Assembly (NCBI GenBank): GCA_016808115.1 | Contig: JAEQBH010000287.1 | Span: 1,116,001 to 1,180,000, forward strand | Direction: 5' to 3' | DNA length: 64,000 bases | Origin: Tetrastigma voinierianum | Taxonomy: Eukaryota > Streptophyta > Magnoliopsida > Vitales > Vitaceae | Shown here: piece by piece, positions 23,461 through 35,900 of the stretch | Numbering within the stretch: the first letter of the stretch is position 1 | Layout: every line of letters starts with the position of its first letter | Program-made: the position numbers and the translations under genes | The notes under the pieces: generated by a model | The model's database searches: none | What the model was told of the DNA's origin: nothing | What the model saw: the letters and a program-made list of their open reading frames with translations, nothing else

Positions 23461-24130
23461 GGTAGGAAAAATGCCATTTTAGCAGTACTTGAAGGTATTG
23501 TTCTTGGGCATAAAATTTACGCTCTTGTAATTTGAGTAGATAATCAAGGTATCCATTATCAAAACTCTTGTACCCTATACAGTAAAAGAATTGACTTCTT
23601 GGGGCATTAGTTTTATAGGAGATTCATTAAGGACTTCTCAAAAATAGCCCATTGGCTATGCGGATGCGGAGAAAATCTGAGTTTAATTTTGATGACTCAC
23701 CTATAAATTGCTTTGAAGAGATCAGATCAAATTAGTTCAAGCACCTATAATGCATTTGCGAGAATGGGATCGAGGGATTTGAAATAATGTGTGATGCCGA
23801 GTGATTTTGCAATAGGGTATCTTAGAAGGCGAAAAGAAAGGAGAAAATATTCGGGGACCGTATACTATGCTAGTAGAACCTTGATGAAAACGAGAATTAC
23901 TCAGCAACTGAAAAGGGAGATGCTACTTCATAGTATTTGTAATAAAATTCGAGACAATACGTTTGGGATCCCATGTTATCATTCATCTTGATCATCACGA
24001 CTGTCCAGACTTTTGATGTCAGAAAAGCTAAATAAGGACGATAAGGTAGGTGTTGTTATTGCAGAGTTTGACTTTTTGAATCGAGGATAAAAAGAGGTGT
24101 GACAATGTGATAGCTGATCGCTTGTCAAGT
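23461..24130 (+). pseudogene. Athila-like RNase H remnant
   Basis: EKCHFSSTEGIVLGHKIYA (about 23467-23524), then FYRRFIKDFSKIAHWL (about 23611-23658). Next is a SDFAIGYLRRRKE..VYYASRTL segment in an open stretch at 23791-23990, and EFDFLNRG (about 24064-24090). This order is the RT connection followed by RNase H. Frames are broken and several conserved residues cannot be assigned. Confidence 0.8.
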
Positions 24131-24359
24131 AGAAAAACCTTCTTTGAAGAAGAAAGTAATCTTGTGGAGCTTCCCGGATGAGCAAACATTTAAAGTTTCC
24201 TTTAACTTCCATGGTATCTTTGATATTGTGAACTATTTAGCTGTGGAGTAATTCCTTCGAGATTCAGCTACCATGAAGAAAACTCGAAGCCCAGCCTGGC
24301 CGGAGTATTATATTTAGGATGATGCTGTATTATTTAAAGATGTGACATGATAATAAGAA

Positions 24360-25430
24360 AATGTGTGCAGGAAAATGAACAAGGCAAAATTCTGAATAGA
24401 TGCCTGTGCATCATCATATGAAGTCATTTTCAGGAGAAAGAACAGCTCATAAGATACTCAATCTGAGTTTTATTGGCCCACCTATCTTGAGATTGTCTTT
24501 GAGTGGGTGAAATTGTGTGATAGATGCCAAGATTGGAAATATCGCGTAATGAAATACCCTAAATTATAATGGTGGTACAAATTTTGATGTATGGGGAATA
24601 GATTTTGGGACCATTCCCACCATCATTTTAGGGAACCTATACGCCTGCTAGCAGTTGATTATGTTTCAAATGGGTGAAAAATGTAAGCTTGTCAAGGAAT
24701 GATGCTAATACAGTAGTGAGCTTCTTGCAAAAAAATATTTTGAGTAGATTTGGAACACCCAGAACTATCATTAGTGATGGGGGACGTCATTTTGCAAACA
24801 AAATATTTGCAAAACTCATGAGCAAGTATGGGATCAAGCATGTAATGAGTCTAGCTTATCATCCCAGACCGATGGACAAGCGAAATTTCCAACGAGTAAA
24901 AGAATATACTTGAAAAATTTGTGCAGGCTCAGCGAAGGATTAGTCTTCCAAACTTGATGATGCACTTTGGGAACTGAGCGCATACAAAACTCCCATTGGA
25001 ATGTCCCCATCTGGTGTTTTGGCAAACCATGTCACTACCTCACAGAGATTGGAATACAAGGCAATGTGGGCCCACATCGAAGTTGAACCGATTTTAAAGT
25101 GCGGGAAGAGATTGTTCCAACTGTCTGAATTGGAAGAATTGAGAAATGAAGCCTATGATAATCTTTAGAATCTACAAGGATAAGACAAAATGGCATGATC
25201 AAAGAGGATCCTGAGAAAAGTTCGAAGCGAAACGGGGTTCTACTATTTAATTCTAAATGAAATTGTTTCAGGAAAGTTAAAATCCAAATGGAGTGGGCGT
25301 ACACGGTGGTGTCAGTGATACATTTGGAGGCGATGTGGAGGCGTCTTTTGGAGAAGAATTCAAGTCGATGGACAAAGACTGAAGCACTATCTAGCGAGGA
25401 GGAAGGAATGGAAGAGCTCCGGGACATCTA
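24360..25430 (+). pseudogene. Athila-like integrase remnant
   Basis: The zinc-binding part reads FYWPTYLEIVFEWVKLCDRC (about 24469-24530). The core reads FDVWGIDF.GP (about 24580-24615), AVDYVSKWVKNV (about 24653-24690), ILSRFGTPRTIISDGGRHF (about 24737-24792) and KYGIKHVMSLAYHP (about 24826-24866). The C-terminal half reads YKTPIGMSPSGVL, LSELEELRNEAYDN and SEEEGMEELRDI (to about 25430). The catalytic aspartates in GIDF and SDGG are visible. The usual glutamate segment after YHP is disrupted. The open stretch 24674-24913 covers only the core. Confidence 0.85.
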
Positions 25431-26389
25431 GAAGAAGAACCCAGCAGCAAGTCAGGCCCAGGACTGACGACGGTGATGGGAGCGACCAAAGACTTTCGAA
25501 CAATTTTGAATTTTATTTAGAATTCACTTTGATTTTTTCTCTAAAGTTTTTATTTTTATATAGTGACTATTTGGAAATCTAGAGTAATTAAGGTGTAGTA
25601 AATCCTTTCCGTAAATGTTCTTGAGTGCTTGTGCAAAAATGCGAAATGAGAGAAAGACAATTCGGAACGACTCGGCAATTCACGAGAGGAAGGAGATACG
25701 AAAAAGGGGAAGCATTCTTTTCCTAATACAAATTTTGTGAAAAATTTAATTGAATACATGTATGAGCTATTTGTGTGAAATTGATTTATTTGATGCTGAG
25801 GATTTGAGAGTTGATAAAGAATGAAAAACCCTCTGTTCATTAAATATAAAGGCAAATACTGATTAGTTCGCAACGAAGATTGATGTCGTGACTCAATCAG
25901 TATTGAAGGAAGAAAAAGACAGAAGTCGCGACAAGAGCAATTCCTCCTAGAGGGAGTTGTCGCGACATCATCATACATAGAGGAAATAATTGCTGTAAGT
26001 AGCGAGGACGACTTGTCCACAAAAGTTGATTATGTCAAGCCCAGTAAATTTTATGTCAGCGACATCATTGGAAATTTGCCGGTTAGGCGGTTAAATTTGC
26101 CCTAATTTTAATGGCGACATATAATTTCAACTTTGCATTGAAGTCGCGACATACGCTAATAAAACAATATTAGCCCACAAAAACTTGATTGAATTGCAAG
26201 CGTTGGAGAACTTCTTCCCACTTAAGCTCCTCTCGAGAAGCAGTTCGTCCTCCGCTTCAGCCCGATTCTCAATTCACACGAAAACCTAGCTGCCGGACTC
26301 TCAGGAAAACTTTCCTTATGTTTCAAATGGTTGAAACCTCAAACCGTACCTAACACAGGAGAGATGTGGAGGAATATGTGCAACGAAGA
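25431..26389 (+). other. Internal spacer with palindrome array
   Basis: Non-coding gap between integrase and the 3' open region. At 25880-26155 it carries TCGCGAC motifs like those of the LTRs: AAGTCGCGACA at 25924, an exact TGTCGCGACA at 25958-25967, and GTCGCGACAT at 26142, plus several decayed copies. No gene recognised. Confidence 0.7.
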
Positions 26390-27690
26390 AGAAATCAACG
26401 GGAAGAAGTGTTGGAAGAAAGATGCCTGAAGCACGGAGAGGTACCAGCGATTTACGAAGAAGGATGAGACGAGAAAGGGAAAAGCGAGAAGAAGAAGTAG
26501 AAGATTTTGTAGCGAGGAGGAAGCTTATTCAAGCTGGAAGAAGCACTTTACTTGACTCAGAGGAGTTCGTATCAGAAGAAGATTCGAAACCCTACCCTTT
26601 CAAAGGAGATGATTGAACAAAGAGGTTGGAGAGCTCTCTGTGCACATCAAAAGTCGGGCTGGCGGTGGTGAAGAATTTTACTCGATCTGGTGGCGGAAAA
26701 TGTGTGTGTTCGTCGGAGAATTATGGGTACCATATGGAGCGAGGCCATTACTTGAGCTATGGAATGGAGAGCACAAGCATGGAGTCGAGTTCAAAAAGCT
26801 CTTGGAAAACCAATTTTGAAAAGATTGCCAGAAAAGGCTCATGACGGAAAAGCACAAGCGGGACGAGGTGAAGGAGAGACGAAAACTACGAGCGAGGGAA
26901 GCCTTCTTGAAGAGGCTAAGGTATGGTTCTATTTCTTGGCCTCTCTGTTTTAGTCCCAATCAAGCATTTGTGCCTGGAGTGAGAGAGCGGGGCTTAATTA
27001 TTCATATGCTATTTTAAAGGGTACATTTCGATGTAAGATAACAATTAGAAATTCTATAATGAGGTACCATGAAGGAAGCAAAGGGCCGATACCTCGCCCG
27101 GCAACAATAAGTTTTTATGTTTAAAAATTTGGAGTGAAGGGTCTGGGAAGAAGAAGGAGTCCCTATGGCATCACCACTCCCTGCCGAGGGTGAGCAAGGG
27201 ACCCGAAACCAAAATAAAGGGGTGTTGATAAAAACCGGAGAAGAAGCTCGGTGTAAGGCAAGAGGAGACTTTGGGGGTTCTTTGCGAAGAAGAAAGAGAA
27301 TCAGCGTCCTCGAAAATAATACTTCCACATTTGCAGATGATGAAGGGCAGGATGAAAGAAGCCCCCCTTAATTTCTCCATCCCCACCGCTAGTTCTCCTC
27401 CTATGCAAAAGCGAGCATTCGAGAGGCTTGGGGAAAGCTCGAGGAGCCTGAGAGAATAATTCGATAATGGAGGCCCTGGTACCGTCCGAGGAAGAAGATG
27501 GAAGACGAGGGGAAAAAGAGTGGAATGTGCAACAAGAATTCAGGGAGGAGTTTATGAAGAAAGGTTAAAAGAAGAGATGACAATGGGAAGAAGCTGAAAG
27601 AAGAGAAGAACGGATGAAAGAGGTTCTTGACAAGAGAGGACTTGAGAAAGAAATGAAGGAAAGAGATCACGATCTTCTACGAGAAACTCT
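26390..27690 (+). pseudogene. Possible Athila 3' (env-like) ORF remnant
   Basis: Begins with an open Arg/Glu-rich stretch (MPEARRGTSDLRRRMRRERE from 26422). In another frame at 26910-27010 there is a VWFYFLASLF..ERGLIIHMLF phrase. It resembles the plant transposon domain found in the third ORF of Athila elements. It continues into highly charged Lys/Arg/Glu sequence at 27240-27690. Stops and frameshifts occur about every 60-90 codons. Position after pol supports the assignment. Sequence resemblance is weak, and a transduced or unrelated charged ORF is possible. Confidence 0.4.
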
Positions 27691-29840
27691 AGGCGATTCA
27701 TGAATCTTTTTATAACAATCGGTTTATTGATTCTCGGCTCCTAACCATCATGAAGAAAGAGGCGAGCGAGAGCTGAGTGGGAGAGCGAATAAAGGTTCGA
27801 ATTTTTATACAAGTCTCACACAAAGTTTGAGAATAAAATTTGGATGGTAGAGACAAGAAGCAAAGGATCTTTGAATCCCTACGAGGGCGGAGAATGGCTA
27901 GAAAATTTGGATTTGATTAACAGCAATCTTTCAAATTTTTGGAAATAATGGCCCGAAATGGAAAACACAATGAATGGCTTAGAGGAAGAGACAAGATGAG
28001 TAAACGAGAAGGTTGATCTCTCGATGAGATCTTCGTGAAGATCAGGATTGAGAAGGAAACTAAGAAGAAAGGAAAGAAGAAATGAAATTTCTCCATTCCC
28101 GGCTCATTTGAATACTGGAGCTGGATCCCCTAATATCTTTCTTTGCCTCTTCAAAAGAAAGAGATAGACTTCTTCCCCAGACGGCCTCCTTTACCTTCAA
28201 AGAAGCCCGTCTTGTATCTGACATTTGCAATTGAATCAAAAATAAAATGATAAATTTGAAATGAATTGTTGTGTTATTTTGGTTTATTAAATTTTAATGT
28301 TGCTTTGTGGTTGCATAGTTAGGAAAATAAAAGTAGGAATTAGTTCAAAATAAAAAGCTGGCGAGGATGTAATGAGATGGAATTGAATGACAGTTAAGAT
28401 TGGAATAAGCTGAAATGTAGAATAAGGGCGAATGAATACAGTTTGATTGGAAACCTGAAATTCACGAAAGTGACTTAAGTCTAAGCTGATAAAGTCGAGG
28501 AATAGAGGAAGGTAATATAATGAAGGAACAAAGACATATTTTGGAGTTTGTGAGTACGAACAATAGAGTCGAGGAACTGTTGAATATCAGTAAAATTTAA
28601 CTACTCATCAACAAAAGCAGTCAATACAATCCCTTGTGGTTAGTCACAGGCTGACTGGTAAAATTCTAGAATTTGTTAGATTATTGATTGAGCGAAGTGG
28701 GTGATCTGGTGACAAGAGATGATCTGAGGCCATTCTTGGATAGTTTGAGCCATTCTAGCCATCCCTAAACTATATGCTGATGCATACACCTTAGTTCGAG
28801 AATTGAGCGACAAACATTTTTCCAAAAAATAAACCAATAGAAACCCCAACCCATCCTAAGAAATCAATCCTTCAGTAAAGAACCTATGATTACCCAGGAG
28901 TTCAAGGAGGAAGAAAGAAATGAAGTTTGGGGGAGTATAGGTTTTTGAGGAACTCAAGGAGGAAAATAAAAAAAAAAAAGAAATAAGGGAAATGAAAAGA
29001 AAAAGGCAAAGAGCAGAAAATGCAATAGAAAGAAAACATAGGGATAAGTTTTTATCTTGTGGCCTAACTCTCTTGAACAATTAAGTTCTTGAGAGTGTTT
29101 CAACACCTAGTACCTAATGCCATCTGGTATAGGGCTACTAACCCAAAAGTTCGCTAAGAGTGTTAGAAAGCCTAAAGTTAAAACATTGCACTATCACGAA
29201 TTGCTTGACAAACAAAGGAAATTTCCCAGTTGAATTACAAGTGAGAAATAGGGGACATACGATTCGAATTGAAGAAATCGAAATGTCCCAAACACTTATG
29301 AAGTTTAGGGAGTTTATTAGAGAAACTACAAGAAAGAAGGGCAGAAGAGGAGAGAAAAGGTTGAGGGGGTAATCTTAACACAAATTCCTTCCATCCTACC
29401 CATTACCCAACCCAACAATATAAGCCCAAGACACGATTGATCTTGAAGAATTTGAAATCACCTACATTAGTGGAGATCAATATAGAAAAACAAACCTATG
29501 GAATTTGGAAATATGGAAACAATCAAAGCTGTGAAGGACTTTAGGGAGTTAAGTGACTCGGTGTATGAAGATGAAAGGGGAAAATAATCTATTATTCAAC
29601 GAGGATCTAATGATTATGTGGTTTGTAAAAATAATTTCAACGAGTTTAGTTTTGAATATTATAAAGATTAAAAACTAACCTTGAAAATTTGGACTTGAAG
29701 TTAGATGTCTGAGAAAAGCAATGCATTCTTGTATTTCAGCCAAAATTGACTGCTCTTGCAAGACAGAAACAGAAAAATGTCTTTTTGTTTGAGACCAAGA
29801 ACAATTCTTTCTTTCAAATTGGCAGGACAAGCAAAACTTT
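27691..29840 (+). other. Athila-like 3' non-coding region
   Basis: AT-rich with no recognisable protein. Contains a PPT-like 'aagtttgggggag' at about 28922-28934 and a second at 29841. The block about 28900-29540 matches 46620-47240; shared phrases are 'caattaagt', 'aacacctagtacc' and 'cctacattagtggag'. Confidence 0.6.
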
Positions 29841-29852
29841 AAGTTTGGGGAG
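29841..29852 (+). other. Athila-like polypurine tract
   Basis: AAGTTTGGGGAG two bases before the 3' LTR start TGATGAGC. Confidence 0.75.
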
Positions 29853-29854
29853 TT

Positions 29855-32823
29855 TGATGAGCTTAAAGTCATCTATTTTTAATCCATTTTTAAATTTGAT
29901 TTTCATCCAAAAGAATAATTAATATCTTGAATTATGAAGAAACTCACCAATTTGTTATTAGCGAGGGAGTGTGAAAGAAAGAAGAAAAGCGTTAGAAAAT
30001 CTCGTGATCGATTGGAGTAAAAATCCCGAGAAAATGGCGGGAAAAATGAAAGCGGTGGGTAACTAATGTTGCGAGTTTGGGCTTGCATTATCCGGTTAAT
30101 ACCAATTCATGACATCAGGAAAATTGAAACTTGATGCGGTCGCGGCCAGACATTACAATGTAAACAGCCCAGGAATAACGGAGACTTAAGATCGATGTCG
30201 CGGCATGAGGATGAAGGTTGTGACAGAGAAAAGCACCTTAGCTATAGGGTTGAAAGAAGCGATGTATTGATTTAAGTTGTAAGATCACGTGGAGAATTTG
30301 TGTCAGCGACACGAAAGCAACCGATTTAGCTGCGAGGCATAATCGATGTCGGCGAGAGATGGTGGCGACATGAGACTGCTTTCGGAGTTGAAAGAACACC
30401 TTCCATAAAAGTGATGTCGCGACAAGGGTTGATAATGGCGACATCGAGAAACTTTCGATTAAGGCTGCGAGGACTTAAAGGCGATGTCGCGACAGAAGAT
30501 CGATATCAGCGGCGTAAGGAAAGAATGCAGTTCATGATTCACGGTTCTAAAGTTGATGTCGCGACAAGAGATTGATGTCGCGACATAAAGAGACTCTATC
30601 GATGGAAGCTTCAAAAAACGTGATTTCTTTGTCGGCAAAGGGATTGAGGTGTGACATCGGGAACTTACCGATTAAGCCTCCGGAGACTAAAGTTGATGTC
30701 GCGACGAGAGATCGATGTCGCGACATAAGACCCACAAGTTGAGGCTGCGGGCTTCGGTGATGTAGCGACAAAGAGATCGATGTCAGCGACACTAGGAACG
30801 ACCAATTCAAGGCTGCGAGCCATAAAGTGATGTCGCGACAAGAGATTGTCTTCGCGACATCGAGAAATCATCAGTTAATTTGCGAAGACATGAGCTGATG
30901 TAAGCTAATGGTCGATGTCGCGACATCGAGAGCAACAAAACTGTGGAGCCAAAGGTTGATGTCGCGACATCAGAAACCATCATTTAAAGGTTGCAGAGAA
31001 TAAGGTTGATGTCGCGACGGTGATTCTTGTCGCGACATAAGGTGCTTTACAAGAAAACAAAGGAATATCTGACTTGCGCGATAAATCTTTGCAGCGAGTG
31101 CCAAATGCGCGATGTGCGACAAGGGCTTTGGTCGCGACACGAGCGATAACATAGGCGATCCATTGGAAATCCACAGACTGCATTGGGAATTAGGGCCTAA
31201 CTTGAGAACCCTATAAATACAGTTTGCTACCAACGAAGCCGGCTCTTGCGGTGACTTGAAAGAGATGCGGGTTGCTGAAGGCTCCTGTATTTTTATTTTT
31301 TTCTTTTCTTTTCTTTTCTTTTCTTTCTTTTGTTTTCGTTTTTCTTTCCATTTTATTTTAGATTAGATTAGTGTGTATTTCGTTCTAATTTGGATTTGAA
31401 CGTTAGCTGTAAAGGATTGAGCTGAATGTAGATGTATATTTCTTAAAATTCTTTGTCCCGGTTGTTCGAATTCCCAAGCAATTCACAGGATTCCGAACAC
31501 CGATTCAGGTTACGATGTAGTTTCTTGATCTGACAAGCCAATGTATGGTATAATCGGTAATTTAGAAACCCGGCTTCCATTGAATTAATGATTATTGTCA
31601 GAAATAATCTTTCTGTGATATTTCATTCATATAATAAATTTGAACCCGGATGTTAAGCTCGACTTCTTTGGTTTTGCGTGTTCTTGGAATTGATCGATTC
31701 AGTCTCTTGTACCCGTAACGAGGATTGTTTAAATACGATTTCGGGAGGCCCTGCAGGTGACACGGAGAAGGCATTCCTGAGAGTAAGAAACAATTTAGGA
31801 AGGTATTTGAATTTTGATATTGCTGATCTAATGCGCTACGTATATTTAAATCAATACATCCTCTTCTCGCATGCTTAGGAATGAGTTTAGTGAGTTATAA
31901 ATTTGGGTATCACGAGGATTGCACTACCCAATTCAAATAGTGGTCGATCCGTGTTATCAAGGGGATCACAATCAGGAAGAGTAAGCTATTTATTCTAATT
32001 TTGAGGGTGAGGAACCGGTATAGTGCAACCTCGTGATGACTCACTTGAAGGAGCTGGTCTGAGTCCGTATTTGTGAGTATGAGTATTGAGAAGAAAAATA
32101 CCCAAAATAAGGCAGCTAGTTTAAAAGTAGTTCCTGCCCTGTGTTCGAGGAAGCAGTTAAGGTGAGATGGTGAGTGTGTGGTATGGGAGGAGATCCGGTC
32201 GTATATTAATCACCCCAGATTTAGTTTAAAGATCTGTAGTTCGAAAACCAAAGATGCGATACGGGGTAGCGGAATTGATTCTTCACAATAGTGATTATTC
32301 AATGTTTTCTTTAGAGATAAGCTGTCAAATCTAAATTTGTTATTTTGATATTTCAATATTCAGATTCATTTATTGTTCATCCATTTTCTTACATCATTCA
32401 TTTGAAGCTTTAAAGCAAAATCTCACTATCGTATTATCGTCAAATAGTATGGAGCTTAAGTAGTTGGGGTAGTTGATTGAAAAATTCTTGAGATCTCTGT
32501 AGGATCAATATCGGACTTAAATCCATTTTATTACTTGTCATTTGTGCACTTACGGTATCTTTGGATCAAAACCACGAAAATGGTTTATTCTTATAAAAAT
32601 ATCTTAATCAAGTGATACTTAAAGAAACTCTTTTCCAGTTTAATGGTTTATTTGCGAGATTAGACAATAGTCCTTGGGTAATAAGTCTCAAATTTGAATA
32701 GGTGTTTTGATCAACAATTTATTGATGTAGTCTTAACGAGTCTTATGGTATTGTTGCCGGGGATTAGATAATAGTCCTTAGGTGATGATGTTATACACTT
32801 GTGTACATACTCTGATCCAGTCA
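29855..32823 (+). repeat. 3' LTR of the nested Athila-like element
   Basis: Starts TGATGAGCTTAAAG and ends about 32823 (...GATCCAGTCA). It is 2969 bp and aligns over its whole length with 16999-19943, so the two bracket a ~15.8-kb element. Differences are frequent and many are one- to four-base indels. TATAAATA lies at 31212-31219. Flanking target duplications were not found: left flank ...AGTGCA, right flank ATAGT.... Confidence 0.85.
30120..31139. repeat. TGTCGCGACA array in U3 of Athila-like 3' LTR
   Basis: Clean paired sites are at 30557-30566 and 30576-30585 (19 bp apart), then 30697/30716 and 30831. The distance from 30557 to 30697 is two ~70-bp units. The final GGTCGCGACA ends at 31139, 72 bp before the TATA box. 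Confidence 0.9.
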
Positions 32824-33960
32824 ATAGTCTACCACCTCAGTTTCCACTTCTCTTACTACTAGTGGTTGCCCCGGTGTTGCTAGTTCTCATCACTTCTTAA
32901 GGTGATAGCCTTAACATGTTCCTTACCTTCACCTCTCAGGTTTATCTCTGAATTTCTTGGCAAAGAACCTTGTTGCCTCGCAATCAACAGATTGACCATA
33001 TGGCCCATTTGCACCTCCAAGTTTCTCAACTGTGCGGCCTGGTTATTTAGTTGGGTTGACTGATTCTGCATATTTGCCTTTGTCTCATTCATAAAGGTTG
33101 TATAGGAAGTGAGCATTTGAGCTAGTGCTTCTTCTAAATCTAGTTTTTTCTCTGATAGCGGTTTGCTCACTTGGGGTGGTGGCATGCTATTCTGATTATT
33201 CCTCCATCCATAGTTCTTATTGTTCTGGTTATTCCACCAGCCTTGGCTTTGGTTATGATTCTGATAGGTGTTACCCCCATACTGACCCTGTTGTTGCGGC
33301 TGATTAAATCTCGACACATACTGTGCCTTCTCTACTATCATCTGACCTGACTGGCATTCTCTGGTATTGTGATGTCTTCCACATGATTCACATATCTCCC
33401 AAGGGTTAGTCTGAATAGCACTTACAACACCTTGCTGCCTTTGTATCTGTTTAGTAAGTTATGCGGCATGATTTACCAAATTTCTCAGCACCTCTATGTC
33501 CGCACCTTCCACTGCCTTCCTCGGTATCAACCTATCCCTGGGCCACTGGTTACTATTTGTAGCCATATCCTCTAGAATTCCATATGCTTGGTCTGTAGTC
33601 TTCTTCATCAGAGCGCCCCCTATTGAGGCATCTAGTACAATCGCTCAGACTGTTGTAAAATGTGTGGACTTGCATCCATCTAGTCAGCCTATGATGTGGA
33701 CACCTCCTTAATAGTTCATGAAATCTCTCCTATGCTTATGCTAAGTTCTCCCCCTCTAACTGTCTAAAAGTATTAATCTCTTGCACCAGCTGTGCGATGT
33801 TTGAGGGCAGAAAAAACTTGGTCAGGAATTTCTGCACCAAATCATTCCATGAGGTAATGGAATCTGGTGGTTGGCTCGTGACGATGTTTGCTTTATCCAC
33901 TGGTAAGGGCGGAACGATCTCGATCTAGCGCTTCTTCTATTACTGCATTGTATTTGGTCG
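32824..33960 (-). pseudogene. Athila-like gag (older element)
   Basis: Minus strand. 33960-33700 gives DKANIVTSQPPDSITSWNDL, KFFLPSNIAQLVQEINTFRQ and RRCPHHRLTRWMQVHTF. A CCHC-type knuckle CESCGRHHNTREC lies at about 33400-33350. A 153-codon open stretch 33341-32880 is Gln/Asn-rich and then reads LRNLEVQMGHMVNLL, GSLPRNSEINLRGEGKEH and KAITLRSDEN, the classic end of Athila gag. The pol continuation is found at 16998-16355 on the same strand, across the inserted element. There are stops between 33700 and 33480. Confidence 0.85.
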
Positions 33961-34495
33961 TGTCGCATATCAGTGGTTGTCAAATGCGTGTTAGTTCTCT
34001 TATGACTCGTGGAATGAATGTTACATGAAGCATTTGTGGGGTTACTATTTTCAGCACTTTCGAAGTTTGTTTTACTGAATGCGGGTGGTCTTCGTATAAG
34101 CGGCCCGAATAAGTAAGTAAGAGCAAACTCTTCTTCTGTGAAAAAAGATCATTTGGTTGTATAAACACACTTATTAATGTATGAAGCAACCCAAAAACAT
34201 GATAAACTACAAGTATATGATGAATGTTTTAAGCACTCATCACAGTCGCCAGGCAAAGAGGCTGCTTGATCACGAAGGCTGAATCTTACTGTGAGGAAGA
34301 CCTCCCAGGGTTTACTGTGAAGGCCAATCTTCACTTAGGCGAAGAAGCAGCTTGCCTCGGCGAACCAACAATGCCATCTAAAGACCACTCTCAGGTTCAC
34401 CTCGATGAACCTAACCTTCGCCTAGGCAAAGGGCTACCACATCAGAAGAAGACAAGTGTCTTCACCTCGAAAAATATCTGACCGAGAAAATTTAC
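33961..34495. other. Unassigned block with TTCGCCTAGGCGAA-like motifs
   Basis: No gene. Between 34240 and 34450 there are several near-palindromes of the form TTCGCCTAGGCGAA: 'ttcgcctaggcaaa', 'ttgcctcggcgaa', 'cacttaggcgaag' and 'gttcacctcgatgaac'. It probably belongs to a repeat, since it sits between element fragments. Confidence 0.5.
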
Positions 34496-35482
34496 GGGGC
34501 AAGATAAATTTGTTTAAAAAATGTCGAATGGGGACCTGAGTTATAAATGAAGAATGTAATTGCAAAAATATAAATGAAATGAAAATGAAAGTGAAATGAA
34601 GTGTTAAAATGGAAAAAATGAGAAAAGTGGATTTAATGAGAAGGCTAAACAAGGCCTTAATCTTTTAATGAGATTAAAGACCAAAATATGGTCTATGGAA
34701 TGCCATTTAGGCATTCACGTTTTTTTTTAGAGGAGAAAAGCTAGGGCTCCATCCGGTTGGGTGTGAAAGGGAGGAGGAGATTTGTGATTTTTCTCCATAA
34801 AAACTTGAGATTAAGGATTAAAGAACAAGAAGAAAACAGTGGTGGAGAATCAAGGAGGTGAAAGGTAAGAAAAACTAAACTAACCCATTTTCTTGAGTTT
34901 TGAGGCGGTAAAGCCCTAACCTTTGGGTTACAAAGGTGTTTTGTATTGGTTGTAGTTGAGGTAGGGGTTGTTTTGGGTTTAGTTTTGAAGAAGTATTTTT
35001 GGTTGGTGTTAGTTTGGATTGGTTTTGAGAATGTTTGTAAAGGAAGTATTGGAGTTTCAAAATGCTATCAAAAATTTGTCAAAACCCCTGTTCTTGTTTT
35101 TCCTATAGGTTAAGTTATAATCATCCAAATGAAGTGATTCTAATTCATAAAGAACCATAAGAGATAGATCTAAAAATGTATAGAAGGGACCAGGAGCAAA
35201 TATTGTAGCACTAAGGCTCCCGAATATGGGCTTAAAGGTGAGTTCGGGTAGCTCACGGGTATGCCCTGTTTTGGGTGTAGTTGTGGTGTTTTGGCCATAA
35301 AATGAGTTTCACTCATCCAAATTGAGTGATTCAAAATTATGGGTAAACTATACTTCTAGGGAAAAATTTAATTGAAGAAATTTTATGCAATTGTAACCCT
35401 AAAGTGCCCAGAAATCTGTCAAAGTGGAGCTATATGCAGATTCTGTTTTTCAAAATAGAGTAGTCTAGATGTAAAATGCAAT

Positions 35483-35900
35483 AACTTGAGTTTGGGTGAT
35501 CCAAATTGGATGATTCCAATTGGAGAAGAAACCTGAGAGCCATAGATTCAAATGGGTGAAGGAGCCATTACCATTTTATGGATTTAAGACCCCAGATATC
35601 GAAAAGGAATAGTGGGTGATCCAGTGAGCTGGGTATATCGACTAGTTTGGCGTTAAAATGCCGTAACTTGAGTTTGGGTGATCCAAATTGGATGATTCCA
35701 ATTGGAGAAGAAACCTTAGAACCATAGCTTCAAATGAGAGAAGTAAAAATTACCAATTTATGGTGTTAAGACCCCAGAAATAGAAAAAAAACAGTGGGTG
35801 ATCCAGTGAGCTTGGCATATCGACTAGTTTGGCATTGAAATGCCGTAACTTGAGTTTGGGTTATCTAAATGAGATGATTCCAATTCCTACTAAAAATAGA
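35483..35900 (+). repeat. ~182-bp tandem repeat in LTR
   Basis: The phrase 'acttgagtttgggtgat' recurs at 35483, 35666 and 35848, giving periods of 183 and 182 bp: two full units and a partial third. The unit includes 'ccagtgagct..gcatatcgactagtttggc'. It reads like part of a longer LTR block that became duplicated. Confidence 0.85.
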
